A DNA stretch of 64,000 nt, from contig CM073193.1 of assembly GCA_037042915.1 (NCBI GenBank), positions 2,666,001-2,730,000 of the forward strand, written 5' to 3'. The position numbers were made by a program, and so were the translations under genes. This DNA comes from Auricularia sp. M13 (lineage: Eukaryota; Basidiomycota; Agaricomycetes; Auriculariales; Auriculariaceae). Below are positions 46,041 to 59,447 of this stretch, piece by piece (position 1 is the first letter of the stretch; each line of letters opens with the position of its first letter). The notes under the pieces are model-generated. The model did no database searches. It saw only the letters and a program-made list of their open reading frames with translations, and was not told where the DNA came from.

Positions 46041-47140
46041 TTATGGGAATAGACGACTAGGGTAGTAGTAGGGGCAGCAAGGATGGGGATGAGTAGGAGT
46101 TCTGCAACGTCCATATACCAACGCAGAATTTATCAGGGGCAGGACAGAAACGGGTCAGAGCGTCAGGTTATATGGGCCGGGGGTGCGCTTCGAGGCATGA
46201 GTGAAGCGTTCAGATGTCCTACGAGGGCGTGGTGCGTGGCAGTGGCATTCAGGTTTACCCCGCAGGGTCTTGTTAGCGCGAGCAAGCTTTAACCGTGTTT
46301 GCATGGCCGGGTCCTGGACAGCGCGAAGGCCAAAGGGGACCGGGGTCGGAGCGCGACGGCGCCCCGCGCAGGTGATGGGCGTAGGCCAGGGGGGCCCACC
46401 ACAACCGCTGGCTGAGGGCAGTAGTGGTGTGAGCGACGCTCGATTGCCCGATTTATTGGCGGCTGGCTACGGCGGCCGGGAGGTGCGGTTTGATTGTGCG
46501 TGTTTGTGCATGGGGCTGCACGTCGGCCAGGCCGTTTGTGAGCTCACGAGGGACTAGCAGGAGTTCTAGTGGCCCTTAGATGACCCTTCTAGGAAAAGGT
46601 ATTGGTTCACGCGATGGTATGACTCCCAAGCGAGGAGAGATTTGAGATCTGTGTCGCTATAAAAAACTTCGTGGGCAGCGAGCTCGACGGTATGAGCGCG
46701 CCCCGTTTCCCAAATCACTTCTAAAGCCGCTGTGCGAGGGATATTCTAATTCTAGATGACTAGATGTGCTCAGAGAGCAAGGAGTGTGGAACTCTTTTAA
46801 ATGGATGCGGTGGTCCGGGAGCAAGTGGCCCCGCGCCCATCCTCTTCGGCCATAGTCGCCATAACCATAGCTTTGGGGTGGTCCCAAATGCTATGGGTTA
46901 TAAGGGCTTCGACTGTATATACTCTCATCATGCGAGGGCACAGCAAGCAGAGGTAAAGAATGTTAGAGTCATTTTCAGTCTTTCGGGCACAGAGAGGATG
47001 CATTAAGGCAGCGTGGACGGGTAGCTTGCCCGCGATACTGAAGCCTCAAACGTCTGGGCTGTTCACAACGCATGTATTCGTCAACATCCGCCATAACAGC
47101 AACCACCCTGATTGAAGGAATGTATGCCGGCCAGAAGGCG
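46041..47140. other. Intergenic, no gene seen
   Basis: About 1.1 kb with only short, unconvincing open frames. No repeat or RNA gene is recognised. Confidence 0.4.
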
Positions 47141-48575
47141 TCACATACCAGACTCTAGGAGCATGAACGCGTAGTCCACGCCCGCACCCATCCATATCCA
47201 AAATCCCGCCCAGCCGCAGCCGACGAAGCCCTTCCAGCAGCTCCCACGATCTTCGAAATCTGTGTTGTACAGAGCGCGCGCTGTCTGAAGGGCACCGGCA
47301 CTCATTCCAAGAAAAACGGTATGCCTTGGCTGTTCAACACCCCAGCCAGGGTCACAAGCGCGAGGGACGCGCCGCCGAATCCCGCAAGGATGGGACGAGA
47401 ATGCGGTCCGAACAGTAGCGCGGTCGAGCAGATGCCGACCTCCGCATCGTCGACCTTGTCCTGTCGCAACCGTCTCAGAATATCATGCGGGAAAACTTCC
47501 ATAGAATGTTACACACCTGGTGCGCGTATATTGTATCGTAAAGGAGCGTCCAGGCGACGCCTCCCGCGTAGAGTGGCAGGGCCACGCCAGTCTACACTTC
47601 CTGCGACCGCTGACCATCCCAACAGCGCGCCCCAGTTAAACGCAAGGCCTATGGCGCTAAATTCAAGAAATGGATCATAGCACTGGGAAAGTACTTACCG
47701 AGTACAGCTTGCGGCCAATAGGTGACACGCTTCATGAACGGATAGATCACGACAAGGCCCAGTGACGATGCACCGAGCAATATACTGGCCCCAGATTGAA
47801 TAAGCAAGGATTTCGTAGCCCAGGAAGAGCACGGCTCACCTATACCAGTTTAGCTGAAGCAGCACGCCGAGGCCTACGGTGAGCTGGGCACCGAGGAACA
47901 CAACCGCCTGTGGCATGGTGATATCGCCGCGCGCAAGCGGTCGATTCTTCATCCTATCTTGTCTTGTGAGCACCAGGTGCTCGAATGGGCGCCATCCGCC
48001 ACCCACCGACGTGCTTGTCGAGTTTGCGGTCCCACATGTCGTTGATTGTGCATCCCGCACCACGCATGACGAGCGCGCCCGTGGCGAACAGCGCAGTTGT
48101 GCCCAGCATGACGCTCGGTGGCGCCGCTGTGGCATAGCTTGCCATGGCTATTGACCAGCCTTCGAAAAAAACATCAAGAATGGCGCACGGAGCGATGGCG
48201 ATTGCAAAACTAACCGCACGGCAGGAAGAGAAGGGATGTCCCAATAGGCTTGTCTATTCGCGTCAGGTGCGCGTACGGCTGCCAGCTTTGAGGCAGCTTG
48301 TCGACCCAGGACCTAGGCGGTGGCAGCGGCTCGGTGGCCGCCGTGGGTGCTGGACGCGTCGCGTGCGTATGCTCGCAGCGAGTCCAGGTGTTCTGGACTC
48401 GTATTTGATGCAGGAGCGAGGCTGCGCGTCTACGGCGTAACAGTAGACAGGTAGAATCAAGCGCATGGTGTGCTGCACGTCCATGGCGCGCCGCAAGGAT
48501 GTTCGCCGGCATTTGGCTGAGCTCCGACACCTCAAGCTGGTCAAGTCCGAGGTCCGAGGATCCCGCGGAGTTCAT
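47141..48575 (-). CDS. COQ2: 4-hydroxybenzoate polyprenyltransferase (COQ2), mitochondrial
   Basis: UbiA-family enzyme that joins the polyprenyl tail to 4-hydroxybenzoate in ubiquinone synthesis, in the mitochondrial inner membrane. The first Asp-rich motif NDMWDRKLD (about 48030-48005) and the second, [13 protein letters not shown] (about 47545-47450), bind Mg-diphosphate. Hydrophobic helices occur between and after them ([43 protein letters not shown]). Several short introns; the one after KLDKHV is clear. The N-terminus is Arg/Ser-rich, as in a mitochondrial targeting peptide. Start ATG at 48575, or at 48512 ([11 protein letters not shown]). The stop TGA at 47141 follows MLLESGM. Confidence 0.9.
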
Positions 48576-48848
48576 GAACACAGATGTCTGTCGAGTACAA
48601 TGCGCTCATGGCTGGTTGAAACTCGTGCAGAGAGGTGTGGTAAGAGCCAAGCAGCGTCGGACAAGACCGATGGCGTGAGAAACAAATGCAGGCATTCAGG
48701 ATTCAGCATCAGGTCGGAGAGACGGAATCGAGTAATAATAATCAAGTAGCATATAGGAGACATGCTTGGATACGATGCGCGTGCGTTATACTACACATGT
48801 CAACTGAGAGAAACAGAGAGGAATGAAACAGAGTGGGAAGACTGAGAC

Positions 48849-48896
48849 AGAGAGAGAGAGAGAGAAGAGTGAGAGAGAGAGAGAGAAGAGAGAGAC
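48849..48896 (+). repeat. (GA)n microsatellite
   Basis: Nearly pure GA dinucleotide tract with a few interruptions, lying upstream of COQ2 and downstream of the kinase gene. Confidence 0.9.
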
Positions 48897-49065
48897 GCTG
48901 GGACGGAAACAAAATACCGAGGGGGACGAGGGACGGCATCTATGTATGTCGAAGCAAGCCATGCGAGTGGGAAATGGGTGTGAGAGTGTGTGTCGGTCGA
49001 GAGCACATAAAGAATATGATTATCCAAGCAAGAAGAAAAGGGGGTGTATGGTACCGAGCGCCACG

Positions 49066-52000
49066 TCAAGTCGAGAGGTATCCCGCATCCTGCCCGTGGT
49101 CTTCAGGAAAAATAACGTCGAAGATCTCCTTGCCTTCGCTCGGCAGCGCACCCAGCAAGTCGTCGCTGGCATGCGGGCCGGCCCGCGCAGCAGCCTTGAA
49201 CCGCCGCACGCGCTCGGCATCCCATATGCCCTCCAGCGCGCGCGCGATGCTGCGCAGGCCGAAGAGGAAGCCATAATCCGGCTGCTCGGGATGCTTCGGC
49301 GGGAAGCGCGCGTAGATGAGGCCCGTCTCAGGGTCGACGTCGGCATGGTATCCCTTGCCAGACTGCACGGGCGCGACGACAGGCTGCTTGATGCCCTCCG
49401 GCGGATACGGCAGGAAGTCGCGCCCCGTCGTCGTGTGCGCGAAATCGACAATGCGGATGTTGACCTCACCGCGCTTGCGATGGCGGTGCGACCGCTTCGC
49501 GACGGGACCCACGAGCAGGTCCTCGGAGTGCGAGCGGCGAAGCGAGGCGTGCCGCGCAGCATGATGCTGATACGCGGCGGTGCGGTCGAGCGACTCCCCG
49601 CGCTTGGAGCGTGATGTCGGCGACTCGCGCGCCGCCTGAAGCGCGGCATCCTGGACCTCGCCGTCTCCATCGTAAATGAATAGCAAGCTGCATCCGTAGA
49701 ACCGATAGCCCTTGAGCCGATGGATGATGCGCGCCAACGCGTAAAGCTTCTGCAGAATGGAGGGGATATGATGCACAAGCAGCCGCTCGCCGTCGTGCAA
49801 GAACGACGCGAGCATGGACGGGAACTCCTCCGTGCGGACCTCGCGTCCCGCGTACTTGCTCTGCGTCACGTACGTTTCATGGACCCGGTTCCACACCTGC
49901 ACGACAACACGAGTCGCAGTGAGTGGGGCCGTACATAAAACGCAGCAAGTGGGGAAGCGGAACCCAAACGCACCTGCATCCCGCATATTCGCACGCCCAG
50001 CGTCCGGCTCGTCGTCCGGTCGCATTTCTTCCGCTGGCTTTTCTTCTTGGCAGGCGTCGCATCGATCCCGTACTGGCGCGTGCCCATCTTGAGGTCGAGC
50101 ACGCACGGCCGCTTGTGACGCCCAGTGAGGTCCTCCATCAAGATGAAGTGCTCCTGGCGTGACACGTTGGCGCTCGCAGGCGGCACCTGCAGCTGCGGCG
50201 CAAAGCTCGGCGGCGGCGGGAACGAGCGCTGGCGCGTGTAGAGCGCCGGCCCGAGCGAGCGCGAGCGGCTGCGCGCGCGCGCCGTGCGCAGCACGTCCTC
50301 GTCCTCGGCGAACGCCCGTGTGGCGTCCGGCGCGTCAGTCGCGATGGGCGTGAGCGCGCCGGGCGAAGTCGTCCTGTGTGTCGCCTTCGCCGCCGCCAGC
50401 GAGCGCAGCGTCCGCGTTCGCCGGCGAGCGCCCACGCCGCGGCCGCGGCGGGGCCAGCAGCATCGTCTCGCTCTGCACGCGCCGCAGGTTCGTCATCCCG
50501 CTGTCCGACATGACCTCCTGCTCCTGCGCGCGCACGCGGTCGAGCGCGGGGCACCGCGGGGCACCACCGATCGTGCCGCGCCGCCGTCGACGCGTCTTCC
50601 GGCGCGCGAGGTCGAGCGAGTCGCCCTCATCGTCCTCCCCATCGGCCATCCCGCCCTCGTCCTCGGTCCGCACGCCGCAGCTCCGCTCCAGATACGCGCG
50701 CTTGCGGAAGCGTTTGAGAAGCGAGCCGAAGACGTGGTCCTTCAGTCGCGTGTTGACCATCGTCGACCCTGTCCCTCCGAACCATGTTGCCGCACTCGGC
50801 GATGACGACGTCAGGGGTTGCACGCTGGCGGCAGTGCGTAGGGGCGGCCGGTCGCCGGTCTCCTGGGACAGAGATGACGATGCTTCCGCCGATTCGAGTG
50901 TCAAAGTAGGGGCAGGCGTGAGCGGCACTGGCGCACGGACGCCGGGGCCGATGAGCTTGCAGACGGCACGCCGGGGCCAACAGGCAGCTCAGGGCTCGAC
51001 GCGACAGACCGGTGCAATGCAGCGCGCCGTAGAGCCGGATTAATAAGGCGCATAGTAGGCGGCGAGCTGGACGAGGCAACAGGCGTCGGGGGTGTGGGCG
51101 CCGACGCAATACGGAGCGTTGAAGCATCCAGCCAGGCAAAATATGCATGTTGCGGTCCAGCAACACCTCCGGCTGCTCCGTCTCGGTATCGCTACCTGGA
51201 GTTGGACTGCGACGCGACGGGGATTGATTCGGCGACGGCTGCTGCGCGACCGTAGGTAGCGAGCCTTGGGCCGTCGCCGCCTTCCTCAGCAGCGGTCGAG
51301 CAGTTGGCGGCGAGCGCGGCGGGGGCGCCGAGGATGAACTCGGGAGCCGCGGGTTGTCTTCCGCATCAGGCGACGGCAACGATCCATGCGCGTGCCCAAT
51401 CTGATTAGAGGCACGGCGAACGCGGCGGTACGACACGAGCATAACGCCGAGGTAGCGCGGGATGAAGCCCAGCAGCGGCGGCGCCTCGCGCTCCACGGCC
51501 TCGTAGAACAAGTTTTCGCGCGATACAAGCGGCTGACATTGGGAGTTTCACAGGTTAGCACACAGATGCAGTACATGGGGACGGGGAAGGGGAGCACCTT
51601 GCAGACTGCGCGCTTTGTGAGCTTGTAGATGGCACTGTGCCCACCGACCTGGTTCCGGAACGGACGCAGGGGGATGGTTGGCGGGTCGAAGTCCGCGCCA
51701 ATCTCAAAGTCGTAGTCGCCGCCCAGCGCGTCACCCTCTCCGGGCGTCTCGTCAAACGGAGACGGCGCGGGGCCATTGTCGCGTACGTACGCCGGTGGCG
51801 GAGAACTGATCGAAGGGAGCCACGGGTACGCGTCAAGTGACCCGCGACGCGTCGTGGAGGTCGTGTCTGTGGCTACAGACGCGCTTTCCCATGCCGACTC
51901 CGAATCAGAGTCCGTGGACCAGGACGGCGATTGCAGGGCCAAGGGAGCCACGACCTCCGGAGGAAGATGGTTCGGGTCAGGATGTGCAGCAGGTGGCGTC

Positions 52001-53113
52001 TTGGATTCACTCTGGCGTGGAGCTGCTGTCCGCGAGCCATACCGCTGGTTGAGCTGTGGGTCTTTGGAGTCGGAGACCGGGAAGGCGTTGGAGGAAAGAC
52101 AGGTGGTGTCAGGGCGTTGGAGGCGGGTGTGGGAGCCGTACGCGAACGCGAAGGGCGAGGTGATCGCGACGGCGAAGGCGACGGAGGGTGTCGAGGAATA
52201 CTCGTAGACGAGAACGCAGACGGAGAGAAGGGCGAGCTGGCTGCTGGGTTTCAGGCGAGCGACGACGCTCGCGCTGGCGTCCTCTTCCGGTTGTCTCTTC
52301 GGTGCGGTGGACTTCCTCGCGCCATTCGTGGAGGTCAGTAAAGACGGCTTCTAGCTGAGACGCGCGTCTGTGGCGCTCCTTTTCCGCATTGGACCGCGGT
52401 GTGGAAGAGTCCTTACCGCTGCCGCGGGCACGTTCGAGGGCGTGGTTGCTCTGCTGTCGGCGCACGGCGGAGTCCTGGCGGTCTGGCCACTCGGCGCGCT
52501 TGACGAGCTTGACGCCCTCGACCTCCTCGTCGTCATGGGCGGCGCTGTCGACCTGGTGCTGGACGGAGCCGCTGGGCGCTCGGCGCCTGCTATGCTGGGA
52601 GTTGTTGCGAGACAGCCGTGGGACGTCGTCCGGGCGCGGGCTGGGGGCCGTCTCCTTGAACAGCTGGAGGTTGTCGGCGACCTTGCGGCCCCTGGTAGAG
52701 GTGGCGGGCGGCGAGAGCGGGGGTGGGGCGGGCGAGGACGGCGGCGGCGACGCGGACAGCGACGACGACGACGACGCGGACGAGGATCGCGGGCGCGAGT
52801 GGCGGGCATGGGCAAGCTGTGGCCTGGGCGCCGGCAGCGTTACCGAGCGCGCCGAGTTGCCTCTGCGGCGTGCGTGCAGCCGCTTGGGCGACGGGTCCTG
52901 GGGCGGGTCCAAGCCGTCGCGGTCGCGCTGCACCGAGAGCCTGTGGGCTGGCTGGGGCAGCGCGGGGCTGTTGGCCGAGGGCTGCCTGCGCTGTGGGGGC
53001 CTGGCGTCGCTGGCGGGCGAGACTGGCGGGCGCGGGCTGGCGGTGGCATGGCGCTGGGCGCTGTGGGCGGTGCGCTGGGTGTCGCGGGCTACGTGATCAT
53101 GACCTTGTTCCAT
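49066..53113 (-). CDS. KCS1: KCS1-type inositol hexakisphosphate kinase
   Basis: Makes inositol pyrophosphates from InsP6. The long N-terminus (ATG at 53113) is Ser/Pro/Arg-rich with a DNLQLFKE block (about 52680). The middle carries [16 protein letters not shown] (about 51640) and [16 protein letters not shown] (about 51160-51115). The catalytic end has the family signature [16 protein letters not shown] (about 50105-50060, the PxxxDxKxG motif), then [25 protein letters not shown] (metal-binding Asp) and [12 protein letters not shown]. Several introns are needed to link these blocks. The stop TGA is at 49066-49068. The protein is well over 1,000 residues, as in other fungal KCS1 proteins. 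Confidence 0.9.
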
Positions 53114-54861
53114 GCACCGTAGGGGGGCAGCGAGCAGCAGCCACGAGCGCCTTCGATCCTTTCTTTCCTAAGACTCGGAGCGCAAAACGTCGAGAGCAGA
53201 GATGACCGCGTCGGAGTTTGATCCCACTTGACGTCGTCGAATTGCCGCGCTGGCACGTGTGTCGCTTTCTTTGCCCCAGCCCGTCCCTGCACAACGCCCG
53301 ACGCACGTTCGCACACGCTGCCTCCGCCGGCCCCGCCCCCGCCGCCCCCGCCGCCCAGAATCCGTCCCCGGGCCCTCCCGCACCGTCCGGAACGCTCCCG
53401 GTGCCAGCGACGCAGCCATGCACCCGCCATTTGACGTACCGCACACCCACCCAATCGCGTCAACACGCCCTATCATCCCATCCCAGCCTCAGCCTGCCCC
53501 CCGTATCGATCCGTCGTCCAGCCAGGACTGCCTGTTTGTGCTTACCGCCCACAGAGCCCACGTTCGTGCCCGATCCCGATCTCCTGCCTCCTGCACGCTG
53601 TTTGCGAGCCAACGTTGGACACGCTGTGCTCAACTACCCCCGACACAAACGCATTGTCGCCTTTTGCGTTTATAGACAGGCGCGCTGATCACCGATAGCT
53701 TGGCTGTACTCGCATCCTGCTTCGCGCTTCCTTATGCCACGTCCCGCGCCCGACCCTGTCCCTCCATGGCGACTAAGAACCGGATGCTGCCCCTTGCGCC
53801 TGCTTCTGATTTTCTCGCTCGTCGTGGCCATGCTGTGAGGGTGCCGACGTGGCTCGCTGACTTCGCCACACAACCTAGATAAACTTCACTTGTTTGCCCG
53901 GAATGCACCACATCTCCGAACTGCCGCCGCCAGCGCTCCCATGCACGTGCTAAGCTCTTCCTGCTTTTCGCACGTTCAGTCCGACTCACTGGCTCACATG
54001 TTTGGACGGAAGCGACCATCCTGTGACCGGAAACGCTTCAACGCTTAACGTTGTGTTTAACGGCATGGGCGACTGTGTGCGTCTTTATGCCTCTGATGCG
54101 CAGTGGGATCAAGACACCTGACTTGCACCTGACCGGCCTGGACTCGCCCCATTTACCCATGCCGCCCTTTCTTGCAGGCATTTTACTTCACCGGGTTTTC
54201 GTGACGCAGGGCATGATGTACGGACCTCAGAACTCTGCCATCTGGCCATGGGGTGACGGCTATTTTGACTTGTTGCAAACAAAGACACTAGATTAGGATA
54301 AGAGATGTCAATCTTCGCGTTCTCACGCTCGCGCAGTTCACTGGTCGTCCACACTTCTGGGTCAATTGTGCCAGTAGCAGAGTAAACGAGCCTTATCAGC
54401 TCGACTTGAGGATCGACGGTACTCGCGAACCGCGCCATCCGCTTCCTCTTCATGCTTGGCGAGATTCTGGTACTCTCTCTGCGCTGGCGCTTAGGCGGCA
54501 GTAGTCCTTAGTTTACTTCGATGTGAACGCCGTGAATGACCTCGATGCGAGCGCCCTCAACGTCACTTGCGGCTGACCTGGCACACGTCGAATAATTGAA
54601 TTGGCGACAGCAAAGCGAAATCTACATATACGGGGAACTTCCTGACCACCTTCACCATTTGCACCGACTATTTTTGACGGTTCTTGCCAAACTGCCAGGT
54701 TGCGCCTGGAGGGGCTGCAACATCCACAGCCTTGACATCGGTAGGGTGCCATCAGTTGCAATGCATTCATGATTAAAATTCAATAGAGCTTGTTTTACAC
54801 GGTGTGCGTACATAGATACGCAATCGGACCCTGAGGTCTTTCCTGCGATTTCCTCCAACTA
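53114..54861. other. Intergenic with C-rich tract, no gene seen
   Basis: 1.75 kb between the kinase start and the amidohydrolase end. At 53326-53358 a CCCCGCC-rich tract reads G-rich on the minus strand, just upstream of the kinase start, and could form a G-quadruplex. A frame at 53218-53688 is open but low-complexity and unconvincing. Confidence 0.4.
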
Positions 54862-56468
54862 TTAATATCCAGTCCCGTCACCTCTCTGCGCGTCCAAGTT
54901 CGGGATGACAACGCCCTCCGCCGCGCCGGGCCTGAACGGGCCCTCGAAGAACGGCGGAAAGTCCATCTGGTTCCACAGCGCCTGGATGCGATCGCGGCTC
55001 TTGAGGAAGCGCCTGCTGACCGCGGCGAAGTCGCCGTGCACGATCCTGCCGGCGCGCTTGCGCCACGCGCCGCCGACGAGGACGTGCTTGACGTCGGACA
55101 CGTGCGAGTGCAGGACGACGGCGGCGACGGGGTCCGCCCAGCCGAGCATGTTGGGCGACGCGCCGTCGAACACCACGACGTCCGCCTTGGCGCCCGCGCG
55201 CAGCACGCCGAGGTCCGCGCGGCGCAGCGCGAGGCCCGCGTTGCGCGTCGCGAGCAGGAACGCCTGCTGCGCCGACATCGGGTTGTTCACCGCGATGCGC
55301 GAGTTGGTCAGCTCCTCGCGGAAGCGCTGCAGCCGCGCGCCCTGCAGCCAGATGCGCGCCTGCCCGACGATGTCCGCCGAGTACGTGAAATGTGTGTCGA
55401 CGCCCAGCGCGGCCTGGTCCATGATGAGCTCGCTGAACTGGTGGTCGTGCCCGTAGTGCATCTCGGACTCGGGCGTGATCGCCAGGTACTGGTTCGTGCT
55501 GCGTAAGAGGTTCATGTCGGTCGTTGTGATGAAGCTCCCGTGCGAGAGCACGATAGGGAGCGTCCCATTCAGAAAGCCGAGGCGGTTCAGCGCTTGCGGG
55601 AGCGCGTCACCTTGCGCACGATGTGAGATATTTTTTCCAATTGAATAGCGAGGTGAGTGAGCGTACCTCCCCAAGGTCCCGCCAGGAAATGCATCGTGAA
55701 AACTGGTGCCTCGATTTCGCTAGCGACCCGGGTTACATTAAGACGAATTGAACTGAGCTCTCTCGCTCACCGTGCAAAGTTGAAGACATCAGTATCCAGT
55801 TCAGTGAGCGGCTCTCCAAGCTGGTCAAACGAAAGCCCGATGCGCGTCGTCGAATTGCGCCACGTCCCATTCCTGAACAACTCGCGGACGGTAGCGAACT
55901 GCTCGTCGATAGTGTATCCGTTGTTCAGGCTCTGAATCGCAGGGCACCAGAACACGCGCAACCCGCTGTCGATGGAAGCATGGAGCCCAGCCTCTGTCGT
56001 CGCGTTCGAGAAGGTATGGTGCGCATGGTCGAGCACTATCGTCACGCCGGAATTCAGAGACTCGTACAGCGCAGCGAGCTGGCCAATATAGACATCCTCC
56101 TCAGTGAAGACACGCTGCGCGGGCGAGCCAGAGCCGTAACGCAGCGCGTATTCGGGCAGCGTCGTGTTAGACGCGAGCGTGCGGAAAGCCGTCTGCCAGG
56201 AATGGCGATGCATGTCGGCAAAGCCGGGCGAGACGATGTCGCCGGAGACGTCTACGACCTCGACGCCCTTGGGCGGCACGAAGCCAGAACCAGCAGGGTG
56301 GAGGCCCGCAATCGTGTCACCAACGATGTGCACCGACGTGTTCGGCATTACCTCCAGGGCATTCTTTTCAGCATTGAACGCGATGACTGTGCCGCCTTGG
56401 AGAACGAGGTCCGCCGCAACGCTGCAGACGAGCGCCGAAAGGATTGTGGGGATGAGCGGAGGACGCAT
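54862..56468 (-). CDS. Secreted amidohydrolase (ATZ/TRZ-like metal-dependent hydrolase)
   Basis: Starts at ATG 56468 with a signal peptide (MRPPLIPTILSALVCSVAA). A small beta-sandwich start (DLVLQGGTVIAFNAEKN) and the metal-binding HxH in GFADMHRHSW (about 56225) follow. Then come LDHAHHTF, the block VLSHGSFITTTDMN (about 55565-55520), TPESEMHYGHD (about 55470) and a C-terminal segment AGAKADVVVFDG (about 55185) typical of the amidohydrolase superfamily. At least one intron lies around 55660-55780. Several N-glycosylation sequons (NTT, NAT, NGT, NST) fit secretion. The substrate cannot be told; relatives act on deaminated purines, triazines or guanidines. Stop TAA at 54862. Confidence 0.82.
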
Positions 56469-57300
56469 GTTGAGGGAAAATTGCTCCAAGTAACCGCAAG
56501 AGCTTATTCTGCGCCCTTTACATAGTCGGGCTCGCCACCGCCGGCCACATCATTCAATGCTGGGTGCCATAGCGGGTGCCCGGGGAGCCGTCGCAGGCAT
56601 TCGTCGCCGGTTCGACGGAACGATGTCCACGCCTCTTTCCCGCAAGCTGGCCATGGTGCTGACAAAGCCCTCTGCCAAGTCCAGAAAACAGCGACTATCG
56701 CACTGTCTGCAGATTCGAGGACGGTGCGCCAATGAGGCTGAGTAACCCAGAGTGGCCCAGCCAGATGTCGGTAATGTATACGACTCAGGTAAAGGAGACT
56801 GGAATGGACAAACATAAACCCGAGGTAAGTGTTCGGCATCTAAGCGTGGTCAGTGGGGATTCCACCAGAGGAGGTTAAAGTACTTGCCTTCTTGGAAGTG
56901 TTCTGCATTTCAAAATGTCTAGCACATGAATGGCTGCCAAAGCCTCGCAAATGCAGGAGGGGAGCAGTATAAGCTGATTGAAATGCCCAAGAAGAGCAGA
57001 TACAACATCCTGGGGGCCTGGACGAGAATGAAGCACTGCGCAGAGAAGACAAGACGATTACTTATTGCTATTTCATTACTGTAACCCATAGATATTATGT
57101 GTTGTTTCACAAGCTTGAGATTAGGGTGACGCAGTTCTACAGCAGTATGGTGAATCCGGTGATCCAACCTGAAGTTGCGGCGAGCCTTTTGAGTCCGAGC
57201 GGCGGGCGTCGAAATGGAGTTTTACGTTTTAGCGCGCGGCTGCTACCCGCGCTTGTCTTACTCTTCCTTCCTCGGACCACCTGCTCGACTCGTTCACGCC
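56469..57300. other. Intergenic between divergent genes
   Basis: About 830 bp between the divergently transcribed amidohydrolase and F-box genes. It contains an unconvincing minus-strand frame (56504-56839). An in-frame ATG at 57214 could extend the F-box protein upstream. Confidence 0.4.
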
Positions 57301-58997
57301 ATGGGAAAGCTGAAAAGGCATATTAAGCTGCGCCTGGAGTCACATATTCTGCAGCTCTGCAACGATATCTGCGGCGCTGATGCAGATTTTAGCTGGTGTG
57401 TACCCGACTTAGCTCTCCACTCAGACGTTAATGTTGATATGATTTACACAGTATATCGCAGCGGGAGTCTGAGCTGCGCCAGCTATATCGCGTTGCCGCC
57501 CGCGTTGTGGGATCATATATCCAGAACGTCAACCAAACTGCAAACATTAACCGACTTCCCGCGGAGTTGCTCTGTCATGTCGCTTCTTATCTGCCGCGCC
57601 ACCAACTCCAGAATATGTTGAAGACATGCAGAGCCTGGAACAGTATCTTGTCGGCGTGTCCAACTTTGTGGAACACAGTCAACTGGACCTGCCTGGAGCG
57701 GAAGAGCGACAAGGCTCGCGCCGATGGGCGTGCTCTCGACGATGCCCTTTCGAAAGCTAGATCTCCGAGACTCCTACTCCATTTGGCGAAGACGGGCTCG
57801 GACGGAATCGACGAGCACTTCATTCAAGTGGATATCCGGTTGTGGCCCCTCTACGCGTACCACGCTGCATTGCACAAGGCTGCTCCTCGCATGCGCAGTC
57901 TCTCCATTTTTGCCCCCAAGGTCTCGTCGTTAACGGGCCTGTTTCTGCATCTTCCTGCGTTTCCTCTACTGGACGAGTTGACGATCACCTGTGCCGATAC
58001 TCCCCGCACAATTGCTCCAGATATCTTCGCTCAGATACTCCGCGCGACCGCCGGCAAGGCCAAGTCCATTCGTCGGCTAGTCATACGGGGGGTTATGATG
58101 CGCCCTCTCATGCGCCCTGTTGCGGAAGCCTTGTCGCAATTGGATTTCCCTCAGCTGGAGAACCTGGAGCTTGAACTCAAGCAGCTTGTGACAGCTTCTG
58201 CCTTGTATGGGCTTCTCAGCATGCTACCCGCAGTGAAGCGGATCTCCATTCGCCTTGCCGAAAACGTTCAGTATTGCAAAGACGTCGATCTGACACGTCT
58301 TCCATTTGCGAAGAAGTTCGACTACGTCTTTGTCAGCGAAGCCACGACCGGTGCTCGACCAATGCTCCAACTCCTGCAACGCTATAGTCTACGTCACGCC
58401 TGCCTCGAGTGGACGGCGCACAGCGATGAACATCCATACCATTTGTTCGACCAACCCGGCAGCGAATGGGTCTCACTCGCGTTAACGCTCGAAAACAAAG
58501 GGCTTGTCCTCGACTGCACCGCCGTCGATTCGTCCGGAATGACTCGCTCCGTTTTATGGAAAACCAAAAACGACAGAATGGGTGAGCGCACATCCCCATA
58601 CTCGCACTGGCGTTGCCGAGAGTTATTCCGGTGTCTGTCGCCTTCGCACCTCAAAACCATACGCGTCAATCACAACCACTGGCCAGCCCTTGCCGATGGC
58701 CTGCTCGCGCCCGAGTTGGAGACGCTGGTCGTCCAAGTCTCGCCATTTGACGATGAATTGATGCTCCGCGGCACCACAGCGATGCCCAAATTGCGCACCG
58801 TCAGGTTCGAGAAAGGCCAGGATGAGTCTCCGATGGCGGTTCAGGCGGCAGTCCTCGCGACGTTTCTGCGAGGTCTTTCCTGCGGAGAGGGCAATGCGCT
58901 CATACCGCGTGTCGAACTGGATCGGTGGATTCAACTGTGTCACGAGGATCTTCGCTACATCCAAGCTTTGGCCGAGGTCATTGTTGTCGATAACTGA
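57301..58997 (+). CDS. F-box protein with leucine-rich C-terminal region
   Basis: Two exons: 57301-57395, a 56 bp intron (GTGTGT to ACACAG), and 57452-58997, giving 546 residues. The intron keeps the frame (AGC TG|T). After a helical N-terminus (SQRESELRQLYRVAARV) comes the F-box, INRLPAELLCHVASYLPRHQL to WNSILSACPTLWNTV (about residues 75-125). The rest has irregular leucine-rich stretches such as FPQLENLELELKQL and APELETLVVQV. Such proteins are expanded in Agaricomycetes and are thought to bind Skp1 in SCF ubiquitin ligases. The target is unknown. An alternative start is ATG 57214 in the same frame. Confidence 0.85.
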
Positions 58998-59447
58998 CGT
59001 GTATATCGTGTCGTATGTTTGATATCGTAGGTTCTTCGCCCAGGATTGCACTTGTAGTTGCCTTACGTGCCACTGAATCCCCACCTAGTATTTTTTTTTT
59101 TTTGCTCTTTATATAATCGAGTAGGTGCGAGTAGTAGAAAAGGTAGTAAGTATGTATTTAGTTGTGACTCAGGATATAACGGATTGATGTCCGTATTCTA
59201 CCGCGCATCCTTCGAATTATTGCATGAATCCGGGATTGTCCACGTCATTCGGCCCACTATCTCGAGCACATGCCTTCGCATGGAGCTTATTGTAAGCTAA
59301 CACCAATCGCAAAGCGTATCAGCCTGAATAACTTTCCTCAGCGCCTCGGTCTCAGCCGTTATACTGACTTGGTCCTCTTCCTCACACTCCCAACAACTTG
59401 AAGGCTAAATTCATTATTACGCACCGGCCACACGTAACCCAGCATCT
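58998..59447. other. Intergenic with poly-T run
   Basis: 450 bp with a T13 run near 59091 and no gene. It holds the promoter region of the first RNase H gene. Confidence 0.4.

Noticed and set aside
53218-53688. Small gene upstream of the kinase
   Set aside because: Pro/Ala/Arg low-complexity frame over a C-rich tract with overlapping open frames; no motif.
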